Below, piece after piece: positions 1-9,346 of a stretch of DNA of 10,416 nt (positions are counted from its first letter, which is position 1; the number at the start of each line of letters is the position of its first letter). The position numbers were made by a program, and so were the translations under genes. This DNA comes from Acidobacteriota bacterium. Lineage in GTDB: Bacteria; Acidobacteriota; Terriglobia; Terriglobales; Acidobacteriaceae. The stretch is from assembly GCA_021798235.1 (NCBI GenBank), contig JAJZMO010000324.1:1-10416 (forward strand), written 5' to 3'. The notes under the pieces were generated by a model. That model made no database searches. It had not been told where the DNA came from and saw nothing but the letters and a program-made list of their open reading frames with translations.

Positions 1-467
1 AGCACCAGGCCGATGGCCGAGCAGTTGGGATTGGTGACGATGTAGCCGCCACTGGATTTGCGCCAGCTTTGCTCTTCGATCAGCGCGAGGTGGTCGGCGT
101 TAACCTCTGGAATGACCAGCGGCACGTCGGCCTGCATACGGAAGGCGCTGGAGTTGGAGATGACGGCGCAACCGGCAGCGGCGAACTTCGGCTCCATGTC
201 GCGGGCGATGTCGCTGTCGAGCGCGGCAAAGATGATGGACGGCGCGCCTTCTGGCGTGGCCGGCGAGACGGGCATGGCCGCGATGCGCGCAGGCAGCGGC
301 GTGTCCAGCTTCCAGCGCACGGCATCGCCGTAGGCCTTGCCACTGGAGCGGTCGCTGGCCGCCAGCCAGGTGACGTTGAACCAGGGATGGTTTTCGAGGA
401 GTTGAATGAAGCGCTGACCGACCATTCCAGTCGCGCCCAGAATGCCTATATTGTGCTTAGCTTGCAT
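1..467 (-). CDS. asd: Aspartate-semialdehyde dehydrogenase, N-terminal part (cut by window edge)
   Basis: The enzyme reduces aspartyl-4-phosphate to aspartate semialdehyde with NADPH, the branch point to lysine/diaminopimelate, threonine and methionine, in the cytosol. I translated 155 codons from ATG at 465-467. The N-terminal NADP-binding motif GATGMVGQRF covers residues 11-20, the phosphate-binding segment SNSSAFRM covers 104-111, and the catalytic cysteine is C149 in NPNCSAIG. The wording (GATGMVGQRF, then a QLLENHPWF helix) resembles the archaeal/fungal-like Asd type of about 350 residues rather than the E. coli type, so more than half the gene lies beyond position 1. A weak Shine-Dalgarno (AAGGTAGAG, 480-488) sits 12 bases upstream. 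It follows the lipoprotein gene by 44 bp, so co-transcription is possible. N-acetyl-glutamyl-phosphate reductase is a distant homologue but fits the motifs less well. Confidence 0.95.
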   Translation of the reverse strand, partial: MQAKHNIGILGATGMVGQRFIQLLENHPWFNVTWLAASDRSSGKAYGDAVRWKLDTPLPARIAAMPVSPATPEGAPSIIFAALDSDIARDMEPKFAAAGCAVISNSSAFRMQADVPLVIPEVNADHLALIEEQSWRKSSGGYIVTNPNCSAIGLV

Positions 468-511
468 GATCGTGGATAACTCTACCTTACTAGTCTATCG
501 CCTGCGCCGCA

Positions 512-1306
512 TTAGCGCGAGAAGGTGAAGTCAGCAGGAACCGTTCCGTGCGCGGGCACGGTGATTTGCAGCACCTGACTGGGCAGTTTTTCATGAATGG
601 CTGCCAGCGTATAGGTGCCCGGAGGCAGGCCGGTGATGGTGAAGTGTCCGTCCGCATCGGAGACCGCATAAAACGGGCTGGCGGAGACGTTGATGAAGGC
701 TTCCATCCACGGATGATTGTTGCACCGCACGGGCAGCATCAGCTCTGCCATGGGAAAGATGTGCTGCTCTGGCTGGCCCATGGGCGCTTGGGAAATGTCG
801 ACCGCAGCGTTGCCGGGCACGGTGGGTTCCAGATGGATGTTGTGCATAGTCGGGTCGTCGGTGCGGAACTCGACAGGCTGGCCGGCCATGACGCCGATAA
901 CATGCGGGGAATAGCGGCAGCCTTTTTGATCCAGAACGACCGGGGTGGTGGGCGGCGCGTAGCGCTTGGCTCCCAGGCCGGATTGCACGTAGATGAAGAC
1001 GTTGGCCAGTCCGCCGCCGTGTACGACATATTGCTCAGTCAGATTCGGAGTTTTGCTGGCGAAGGCGCAGGCCGGGTCTTGAGCCATGTCGATGGCGATG
1101 CGCTTGGGCACGGCACCCTTCCAGTGGATGGTTCCGGTAACAGTGCCTGCTGTCGTTGGATCAATTTTTGTGTAAGCGATGGGCGCCGCCGGTTGGTCGT
1201 GCGCAGATGTAAGAACGAGCGGCGGCTTGATCTGCTGGCAGCCGGTGGCGACCAGCAGCGCGGTTGCGCCTGCTGCGGGCAGGAGATGGCGCAGAGAAAA
1301 TTTCAT
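512..1306 (-). CDS. Lipoprotein with cupredoxin-like domain and carboxypeptidase-regulatory-like C-terminus
   Basis: 264 residues. A signal peptide (K2, R6, hydrophobic 8-21) ends in a lipobox-like ATGC with C23 as the lipidated residue; Q24 at +2 suggests outer-membrane sorting if Lol rules apply. Residues 54-206 look like a cupredoxin fold: a TVTGTIHWKG strand, a KGCRYSPHVIGVMAGQPV segment (C130), then possible type-1 copper ligands H155 or H158 (TMHNIH) and C195, H198, M201 (RCNNHPWM). C80 and C130 might form a disulfide. Residues 213-262 (YAVSDADGHFTITGLPPGTY) are a carboxypeptidase-regulatory-like beta sandwich. Proteins of this layout occur in Acidobacteria and Planctomycetes, sometimes labelled methylamine-utilization proteins, with no settled function that I know. 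The start overlaps the nrdR stop by 4 bp (ATGA), so translation is probably coupled; GAAGGA at 1318-1323 lies 11 bases upstream. An extracytoplasmic copper or electron-transfer role is inference. Confidence 0.85.
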   Translation of the reverse strand: MKFSLRHLLPAAGATALLVATGCQQIKPPLVLTSAHDQPAAPIAYTKIDPTTAGTVTGTIHWKGAVPKRIAIDMAQDPACAFASKTPNLTEQYVVHGGGLANVFIYVQSGLGAKRYAPPTTPVVLDQKGCRYSPHVIGVMAGQPVEFRTDDPTMHNIHLEPTVPGNAAVDISQAPMGQPEQHIFPMAELMLPVRCNNHPWMEAFINVSASPFYAVSDADGHFTITGLPPGTYTLAAIHEKLPSQVLQITVPAHGTVPADFTFSR

Positions 1307-1836
1307 GAGCGTTTTTTTCCTTCTGCGCCACTGGCTTGCGTGCGTGCAGGCTTGGCGGCGCGGGCCTTGGCGTCGGCATGGCTGTGGCTGCTGAGCAAGC
1401 CTTCCAGCTCGGCCTTGAATTCGTTGACGTCTTTGAAGTCGCGGTGCACGGAGGCGAAGCGGATGTAGGCCACGGTGTCGATGGACTTCAACTCGCGCAT
1501 GATCTGGTCGCCGATCTCGGCAGAGCTGCGTTCGCGCTCAGCCGAATCGACAACGAAGCGCTCGACCTCGTTGACGATCGACTCCAACCGCGCGGCGGAG
1601 ACGGGGCGTTTTTCGCAGGCGCGCAGCAGGCCGCTCAGGATTTTTTGGCGATCAAACCGTTCGCGGCGTCCATCTTTTTTGACGACCATGTAGGGAATTT
1701 CGTCGAGGCGCTCATAGGTGGTGAAGCGCTTTTCGCAGCGCTCACACTCGCGGCGGCGGCGGATGGCATCTGCCTCTTTGCTCTCGCGCGAGTCCACAAC
1801 TCGGTCTTGGGTGAAGCCACAGTAGGGACACTTCAT
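1303..1836 (-). CDS. nrdR: Transcriptional repressor NrdR
   Basis: NrdR represses ribonucleotide reductase operons by binding NrdR boxes when its ATP-cone is loaded with dATP/ATP. The 177-residue product has the N-terminal zinc ribbon (C3-x2-C6 and C31-x2-C34, starting MKCPYCG), the RRRRECERC basic stretch at 27-34, and an ATP-cone over about 49-139 (VVKKDGRRERFDRQKI onward, ending VAYIRFASVHRDFKDV). Typical NrdR proteins are about 150-160 residues; residues 148-177 here form an extra basic, Ala/Lys-rich tail. The gene starts 62 bp after the copper ATPase stop and overlaps the lipoprotein start by 4 bp. No strong Shine-Dalgarno precedes the ATG at 1834-1836. No ribonucleotide reductase gene is in the window. 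Identity is certain from the motif set; the tail's role is unknown. Confidence 0.97.
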   Translation of the reverse strand: MKCPYCGFTQDRVVDSRESKEADAIRRRRECERCEKRFTTYERLDEIPYMVVKKDGRRERFDRQKILSGLLRACEKRPVSAARLESIVNEVERFVVDSAERERSSAEIGDQIMRELKSIDTVAYIRFASVHRDFKDVNEFKAELEGLLSSHSHADAKARAAKPARTQASGAEGKKRS

Positions 1837-1898
1837 CGTTGTACCGATTCTAACAACCTGAGCGGAGGCGCAGCGGAATAAATTGGCGTGGCGGAGGA

Positions 1899-4424
<2,526 letters not shown>

Positions 4425-4432
4425 GGTGTTCG

Positions 4433-4438
4433 CCTCCT
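4433..4438 (-). promoter_or_regulatory. Strong Shine-Dalgarno of the copper ATPase gene
   Basis: Perfect AGGAGG on the minus strand, 8 bases before the ATG at 4422-4424. It is the strongest ribosome-binding site in the window and settles the ATPase start, so both YHS units are translated. Confidence 0.85.
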
Positions 4439-4459
4439 GATTGTGTATGCAGGCTACGT

Positions 4460-4481
4460 GACGTTAACGCCGGCCAACGTC
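4460..4481. promoter_or_regulatory. Possible operator dyad upstream of the copper ATPase
   Basis: A 22-bp imperfect dyad with 6-bp arms, GACGTT (4460-4465) and AACGTC (4476-4481), lies 35 bp upstream of the ATPase start in the 115-bp gap after the PBP gene. It does not look like a CueR or CsoR operator that I know, and no clear -35/-10 pair accompanies it. It could be chance in GC-rich DNA. Confidence 0.2.
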
Positions 4482-4539
4482 TGTACCGCTTTAGGATGCT
4501 CCGCAGCGACGCATAGATGCAAGAGCCAGAAAAGGAGAA

Positions 4540-7197
4540 TTATTTTGCCGGAGTGGTGGGCGTTCCGTTATTGCTCTTGTCGGAATCGCCGCCGTCTTTG
4601 AAGACGCCAAAAACTCTGCCGAAAAATCCTTTTTTCTTCTCAGGCGCTTCGGGTTGCGCAGGAGCCGGTGCGGCTGCGGGTGTGCCGGGTGCGGCATTGG
4701 GAGCCGGTGCAGCGGGCGCGGCGGTGCTGGTTGCCGCCGGAGTTGCCGGTGCAGGGGAGCCGCCGAGGCCGAAGATCTTTTGGAAGATGTTGCGCTGGTC
4801 GCCGTTGGGATGGTCACAGGTGGCGGTGGGTTGCGTTCCATCCAAAAAGGCGGCGTCGTAATCATCCGGGCAGGCGGAGTCGGCGAGCAGGTTGGTCGCG
4901 TTGTCGAGCGAGACGATGGAGACGCCGGGCGGAGGATCAAAGTATTTTGTGTCAGAGTACTGCGGCAGCGCCGTGGCGCGCTTCATAAAATCCGCCCAGA
5001 TGGGCACAGCGGCTTGCGAACCTTCGAGCTTGAGGTCCGTGTAATCGTCATTGCCCACCCAGACCACGCAGAGCAGGTTGCTGGTGAAGCCAGCGAACCA
5101 TGCGTCGTGTTCCGTGCCAGTTTTGCCTGCGGCGGGCGCGGTGAAGCCCAGGCCGCGGATGCTGGCCGCTGTGCCGTGGTTGATGACGTCTTCCATCAGG
5201 CTCAGCGTCAGGTAGGCCACGCGCGGGTCGAGGATCGGGGTGGATTGCGTGGTGAAGTTGTCGATCACGTCCCCGGTGGGCGTGCGCACGCTGGCGATCA
5301 TCCAGGGCTGCAAGCGAATGCCGCTGTTGGCGAAGACGGTGTAGGCCCCGGCAATGTCGAGCGGCGTGGCGTCATAGGAGCCGATAGCCATGGCTGGAGT
5401 GGCTTCAACCGAGGTGATGCCCGCCTGATGCGCCAAGTTAGCCACGTTGTCGTAGCCGACCATCTGCGCCAGCGCAACGGTGGCGATGTTTTGCGACATC
5501 ATCAAGGCAAAGCGCGCGGTGATCATGCCATAGACTTCATTTTTGAAGTTGTGCGGCTCGTACTGTTCCGTGCCGTTGTCAAAGCTGAAGGTCTGGTCGG
5601 CGTCATTCAACTGCGTGACGGCGGTAAAGACGTTCTGCTGCCCCGGCAAGGGAACGCCGGTCAGGCTGCTGTTGAAGGCCGCGGCGTAGACGAAGGGTTT
5701 GAAGACGGAGCCGGTGGGGCGTTTGGCGATGGCATGGTTCAACTGGCTCATGCCGTAGTTGGAGCCGCCGACCAGCGCCAGCACCTGGCCGGTGTGCGGG
5801 TCCAGCGCGATGAGCGCCACCTGCGGATAAACAATGTTGGGCTTGACGATGACCACGCCCTTGCGTGTGCGATAGGTGTTGCGCCTGAGGATGATCGCGT
5901 CCGTTTTGCTGATGCCGTCGGCGACGGCCTCCGTGGCCGCGCGTTGCAGGTCAGGGTCAAGCGAGGTGTAAATGTGTAGGCCTTCGCCGTTGATGTCGCG
6001 GTCGCCGTAGCGCTGCGTAAGTTGGTCGCGCACCAGGTCGACAAAGTACGGCGCTTCGCCTTCGTCCACGCTGAAGGGCGCCATGCCCAGCGGCGCGGCC
6101 TTGGCCGCTGCAGCCTGCGCTGCGGTGATGGCGTGCGTGCCCACCATGGCGTCCAGCACCAGATTGCGGCGATCCATGGCGCGGTGGGGATGGCGGTACG
6201 GTGAGAGATAATTCGGGCGCTGGATCATGCCCGCCAGCAGCGCGCATTGCGGCAGCGTCAGCTCACGCACATCTTTGCCGAAGTAGGCCTGCGCCGCCTC
6301 ACCCAGTCCATTGATGGAAAAACTGCCGCGCTGGCCCAGGTTGATCTCGTTGGCGTACATCTCAAAGATTTTTTGCTTGCTGAAGCGGTGTTCCAACTGA
6401 AAGGTGATGGCGATTTCGATGATCTTGCGCTTGTAGCGTTTTTCTGGCGAGAGAAAAAATCCGCGCGCCAGTTGCATGGTGATCGTCGATGCGCCCTGGC
6501 CTTTATGTCCGGTGCGAATGTCTTGGATGGCTGCGGCCATCAGGCGGTAATAATTGACGCCGCCATGTTCAAAGAAGCGGCGATCTTCAATGGCCAGCAC
6601 GGCCTGCACCAGTTGCGGAGGCAACTCATCATAGGTGACCAGACGACGCTTGGCGCGATTCTTGTCGGAGAGGCCAGTGACCAGCACCGGTTCCAATTCA
6701 TAGGAGGCGAGCGGCTGGTGTTTGTCGCCGAAGATTGCGCTGACCGTGCCGTTGGCGGTGAGAATGGTTGCGCCGTCGGGAGCGTGATAGGACTGCGGGC
6801 CGGGCTGAATGTGAATGCTGTCTGTGTCGAGGCGATAGGTGCCGAGCGGCGAAGGCGAACGCTCACCCTCCTCGGTATATCCGGCGGCGCGCAGGTCGTT
6901 GGCGATGGCTTGCACGCTGTACTTTTGTCCGGGGCGCACCTCACGCGGTGCGGCATAGATTTGCGCTGTGTTGGCGAAGATGGGACCGCTCAATCGCGCA
7001 TCGACGACTTTTTGATATTGGAAGTAGTAGTGCGCGAAGATCGCTGCGCCCACAGCGCCCAGCACCAGCAGGCAGGCGAAAAAGAAAGCCGACAAGCCCA
7101 GCAGAATTTTTGCGTACAGCGGCCAGCCAGCCATGCGGCTGCGCCAGCCAGAGCGGGGCGGCATCCAGGGTTGCGCGGGTTGGGGAACAAAGTCCAT
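4540..7197 (-). CDS. mrcB: Bifunctional class A penicillin-binding protein (PBP1B-like)
   Basis: Polymerises lipid II into glycan strands and cross-links the peptides at the outer face of the inner membrane. 885 residues: short cytoplasmic N-terminus, membrane anchor at about 31-56, then a UB2H-like segment (about 70-170, TAQIYAAPREVRPG...AAGYTEE...GTYRL), which favours PBP1B over PBP1A. The GT51 glycosyltransferase has EDRRFFEHGG (204-213, catalytic E204), GASTITMQLAR (235-245), RKIIE (257-261) and KIFEMYANEINLG (276-288). The transpeptidase has SVFK (S497, K500), SQN (568-570) and KTGT (692-695). C776 and C794 near the end may form a disulfide. The tail is unusual: Ala/Pro-rich 814-852, then basic-aromatic KKKGFFGRVFGVFK (854-867). 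Upstream of the ATG (7195-7197) there is only a weak GGA. All catalytic residues are present. The symbol reflects the PBP1B class rather than proven orthology. Confidence 0.95.
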   Translation of the reverse strand: MDFVPQPAQPWMPPRSGWRSRMAGWPLYAKILLGLSAFFFACLLVLGAVGAAIFAHYYFQYQKVVDARLSGPIFANTAQIYAAPREVRPGQKYSVQAIANDLRAAGYTEEGERSPSPLGTYRLDTDSIHIQPGPQSYHAPDGATILTANGTVSAIFGDKHQPLASYELEPVLVTGLSDKNRAKRRLVTYDELPPQLVQAVLAIEDRRFFEHGGVNYYRLMAAAIQDIRTGHKGQGASTITMQLARGFFLSPEKRYKRKIIEIAITFQLEHRFSKQKIFEMYANEINLGQRGSFSINGLGEAAQAYFGKDVRELTLPQCALLAGMIQRPNYLSPYRHPHRAMDRRNLVLDAMVGTHAITAAQAAAAKAAPLGMAPFSVDEGEAPYFVDLVRDQLTQRYGDRDINGEGLHIYTSLDPDLQRAATEAVADGISKTDAIILRRNTYRTRKGVVIVKPNIVYPQVALIALDPHTGQVLALVGGSNYGMSQLNHAIAKRPTGSVFKPFVYAAAFNSSLTGVPLPGQQNVFTAVTQLNDADQTFSFDNGTEQYEPHNFKNEVYGMITARFALMMSQNIATVALAQMVGYDNVANLAHQAGITSVEATPAMAIGSYDATPLDIAGAYTVFANSGIRLQPWMIASVRTPTGDVIDNFTTQSTPILDPRVAYLTLSLMEDVINHGTAASIRGLGFTAPAAGKTGTEHDAWFAGFTSNLLCVVWVGNDDYTDLKLEGSQAAVPIWADFMKRATALPQYSDTKYFDPPPGVSIVSLDNATNLLADSACPDDYDAAFLDGTQPTATCDHPNGDQRNIFQKIFGLGGSPAPATPAATSTAAPAAPAPNAAPGTPAAAPAPAQPEAPEKKKGFFGRVFGVFKDGGDSDKSNNGTPTTPAK

Positions 7198-7214
7198 GCT
7201 GAATCCAATTACCA

Positions 7215-7239
7215 GCCGCGCGCCCAGCCCATGCGCGGC
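7215..7239. other. GC-rich inverted repeat between proS and the PBP gene
   Basis: Perfect 7-bp arms GCCGCGC (7215-7221) and GCGCGGC (7233-7239) with an 11-base loop, in the 95-bp gap. In the minus-strand transcript the hairpin would lie 17 bases before the PBP start. It is not followed by a U-run, so it is not a standard intrinsic terminator; it could affect translation of the PBP or be chance in GC-rich DNA. Confidence 0.3.
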
Positions 7240-7292
7240 GCGGGATCATACAGCGGCAGAGAACAAAAACAGCAGTGCAGTTGTGGTGCGGT

Positions 7293-9116
7293 CTACTGCG
7301 CTGTCTTCAGCCGTTCGCGCAGCGTTGCGGCTGCGGTGTCGAGCGGCAACTCTTCACTGGACAGCGTGGCGCGCGTGACCAGTTCGACTTTCCCCTCCGC
7401 AACCTTTTTGCCCACATTGATGCGGTAGGGGATGCCGACCAGATCCGCATCCTTGAACTTTACCCCAGCTCGTTCGTCGCGGTCGTCCAACAGCACGTCC
7501 AGCTCGGCGGATTCGAGTTCAGCGGCCAGCTTTTCCGCGGCCTGCATCAGCGCGCCGTCGGTCACATTGGTCACGGTGACGACAACGGTAAACGGCGCAA
7601 TCGATGGCGGCAGCCAAAAGCCGTTGGCGTCGTTCGCTTGCTCAACGGCTGCGGTCAGAATGCGCTCAATGCCAATGCCGTAGCTGCCCATGATCGGCGT
7701 AACTTCTTTGCCGTTGGGGTCAAGCACGCGCGCACCCATGCTCTCAGAATATTTGTAGCCCAGCTTGAAGATGTGGCCAATTTCAACCGCCTTGCCCAGC
7801 TTGAGCGGCGTGTTGCACTGCGGGCAGCCTTCGTCAACGTTCACGTTGCGAATGTCGGCGGCCAGCGTCCATTGAAAGTCGCGGCCCGGCGTGACGTTGC
7901 GCAGATGGTAGTCGGCTTCGTTGGCGCCGCAGATCATGTTGGCGCGGCCTTCGAGGGCGCGGTCGAGAATCACCGTCAAGCCGCCGGCCATGGGCTTGGA
8001 TGCAGGCTGCAAGCCAACGGGGCCAAGAAATCCTGCGGGGGCGTGAAAGAAAGCTTGCAACTCATCAGCATTCATCAGTCGTATTTCACCCACTACAAGC
8101 TTCGCACTTCCTGGGCCTTGAGCTTGTATTGCTTGGCTGAGCAGGGCTAATAGTTTGGGTTCATTGACTGAATGATCGCCGCGGAGCAAAACTGCAACGG
8201 GCTGTGCATGGGCGCCATAGTGGCCCGGCTCGATGCTTTGCATTGAACGTGTTTCGGCCATGTAGGCTACACACCTTATGCATTGTGTCGGGGGCACATG
8301 CAAAAATGCCGTCAAGTCGGCGATAGAACCGATGCCGGGCGTGTGGACTTTTTCCGGCTGGCCGTTGCCAGTGGGTGCAAGCTCCTGCACGGGGGCCAGC
8401 TTTGACGTGGCCTTTTCCAGATTGGCCGCGTAGCCGCACTGGCCGCAGCTTGCGATCAGGTCTTCGCCCGCTTCGGTGTAGACCATAAACTCCTGCGACT
8501 GGCTGCCGCCCATGGAGCCAGAGTCGGCATCGACGGCGACGAATTGCAGCCCGCAGCGCGAGAAGATTTTGCGATACGCGCGGTCGTGCTTGGCATAGCT
8601 TGCATCCAGCCCCGCTGCGTCGATGTCAAAGGAGTAGGCATCCTTCATCAAAAACTGGCGCACGCGCAGCAGGCCCGACTTGGGGCGCGGCTCATCGCGG
8701 AACTTGGTCTGAATCTGATACCAGATTTGCGGCAGTTGCTTGTAGCTGCGCAGTTCCTTGCGCGCGATTTCCGTCATCACCTCTTCATGCGTCATACCCA
8801 GGCAGAGGTCGGCCCCTTTGCGGTCTTTTAGGCGGAACATGTTGTCGCCCATGCCGGTCCAGCGTCCGCTCTGCTCCCAGAGTTCGCGGGGCAGCAGCGC
8901 GGGCAGCAGAAATTCCTGCCCGATCAAGTCCATCTCTTCGCGCACGATGCCAACGATTTTGTTGATGGCGCGCTGGCCCAAAAATAAATAGGAGTAGATG
9001 CCAGCGGAAATCTGCCGGATGTATCCGGCGCGCACGAGAAACTTGTGGCTGGCGACTTCCGCGTCGGCAGGCGCTTCTCGAAGAGTGGGCAAAAAGAGTT
9101 TGGACCAGCGGTGCAT
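7293..9116 (-). CDS. proS: Prolyl-tRNA synthetase with INS editing domain
   Basis: Charges tRNA-Pro in the cytosol; the INS domain normally hydrolyses mischarged Ala-tRNA-Pro. 607 residues, bacterial type, a little longer than the E. coli enzyme (572). It begins [14 protein letters not shown], typical of the family, and an in-frame TGA eight codons upstream confirms the start. Class II motif 2 is at about 139-163 ([18 protein letters not shown]), motif 3 at 478-490 ([13 protein letters not shown]), and the anticodon-binding domain at about 506-600. The INS domain spans about 230-410 and keeps LLRGDH (310-315), GFLGPVG (362-368), D385 and H404. Position 281 is Arg where the essential editing Lys (K279 in E. 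coli) is expected. An extra zinc-like CxxC (C224, C227) and CPQC (C431, C434) are present. Codon use is anomalous over residues 279-358, while the reading frame stays intact. Confidence 0.97.
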   Translation of the reverse strand: MHRWSKLFLPTLREAPADAEVASHKFLVRAGYIRQISAGIYSYLFLGQRAINKIVGIVREEMDLIGQEFLLPALLPRELWEQSGRWTGMGDNMFRLKDRKGADLCLGMTHEEVMTEIARKELRSYKQLPQIWYQIQTKFRDEPRPKSGLLRVRQFLMKDAYSFDIDAAGLDASYAKHDRAYRKIFSRCGLQFVAVDADSGSMGGSQSQEFMVYTEAGEDLIASCGQCGYAANLEKATSKLAPVQELAPTGNGQPEKVHTPGIGSIADLTAFLHVPPTQCIRCVAYMAETRSMQSIEPGHYGAHAQPVAVLLRGDHSVNEPKLLALLSQAIQAQGPGSAKLVVGEIRLMNADELQAFFHAPAGFLGPVGLQPASKPMAGGLTVILDRALEGRANMICGANEADYHLRNVTPGRDFQWTLAADIRNVNVDEGCPQCNTPLKLGKAVEIGHIFKLGYKYSESMGARVLDPNGKEVTPIMGSYGIGIERILTAAVEQANDANGFWLPPSIAPFTVVVTVTNVTDGALMQAAEKLAAELESAELDVLLDDRDERAGVKFKDADLVGIPYRINVGKKVAEGKVELVTRATLSSEELPLDTAAATLRERLKTAQ

Positions 9117-9120
9117 GGGG

Positions 9121-9153
9121 ATGAAAGAGTCCTTCGATCAGAATCCCTTTCAT
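9121..9153. other. Inverted repeat in the proS leader
   Basis: Perfect 7-bp arms ATGAAAG (9121-9127) and CTTTCAT (9147-9153) separated by 19 bases, ending 4 bases before the proS start. In the transcript it could fold over the region where a Shine-Dalgarno is expected (GAAGGA lies inside the loop). No T-box hallmarks are visible. Weak evidence only. Confidence 0.25.
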
Positions 9154-9236
9154 TCTACCTGCTGCTGCGTGCGGCAGACGGCGCTGCGCGAAGGATGGGG
9201 AACTTGTATTCAATCGACAGGGCGACGATTTGCGAA

Positions 9237-9262
9237 CCCATGTCTCAAAAGCGAGACATGGG
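9237..9262. repeat. Perfect 10-bp stem-loop, probable dispersed intergenic palindrome
   Basis: CCCATGTCTC (9237-9246), loop AAAAGC, and GAGACATGGG (9253-9262), followed on the plus strand by GCACCC. It sits in the 230-bp gap between kdsD and proS. No U-run follows on either strand, so it is a poor intrinsic terminator, although it may stabilise the kdsD 3' end. The stem plus GGGGCACCC border resembles short palindromic repeats I recall from Acidobacteria genomes. A fragment at 9181-9200 (GCGCTGCGCGAAGGATGGGG) looks like half of a similar element. Family membership is from memory; the hairpin itself is seen directly. Confidence 0.6.
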
Positions 9263-9346
9263 GCACCCGTGTTGTTGTTCTGATTTGTATGGTTCCTGAT
9301 GCAAGAGGGGATTTGCCATTCCGACTCGACTTGCCAGAACGAGCAT

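Noticed and set aside
548..1468. 306-codon plus-strand open frame opposite the lipoprotein and nrdR
   Set aside because: No domain or start signal, and it is antisense to two genes with clear motifs.
1838..1857. GTTGT...ACAAC dyad just before the nrdR start
   Set aside because: Arms are only 5 bp and do not match the NrdR box consensus, so it is likely chance.
4654..5979. 441-codon open frame on the plus strand, antisense to the PBP gene
   Set aside because: It lies wholly opposite a gene with complete catalytic motifs, has no recognisable domain, and is rich in Arg, Gly, Ala and Val. Long antisense frames are expected in GC-rich coding DNA.
7245..7250. TATGAT on the minus strand, a possible -10 box 48 bp before the PBP start
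   Set aside because: The hexamer at 17-bp spacing (GCTGTT) is a poor -35 match, so a promoter cannot be supported from sequence alone.
7260..7292. Intrinsic terminator after proS (T5 run near 7264-7268)
   Set aside because: No stable GC-rich hairpin directly precedes the T-run on the minus strand.
6247..7428. 393-codon plus-strand open frame across the PBP start and the proS 3' end
   Set aside because: It overlaps two well-supported genes antisense, with no family motif. It is a shadow of their codon bias.
9117..9346. T-box or other riboswitch in the proS leader
   Set aside because: No T-box sequence, specifier loop or terminator/antiterminator pair is visible; only small inverted repeats were found.
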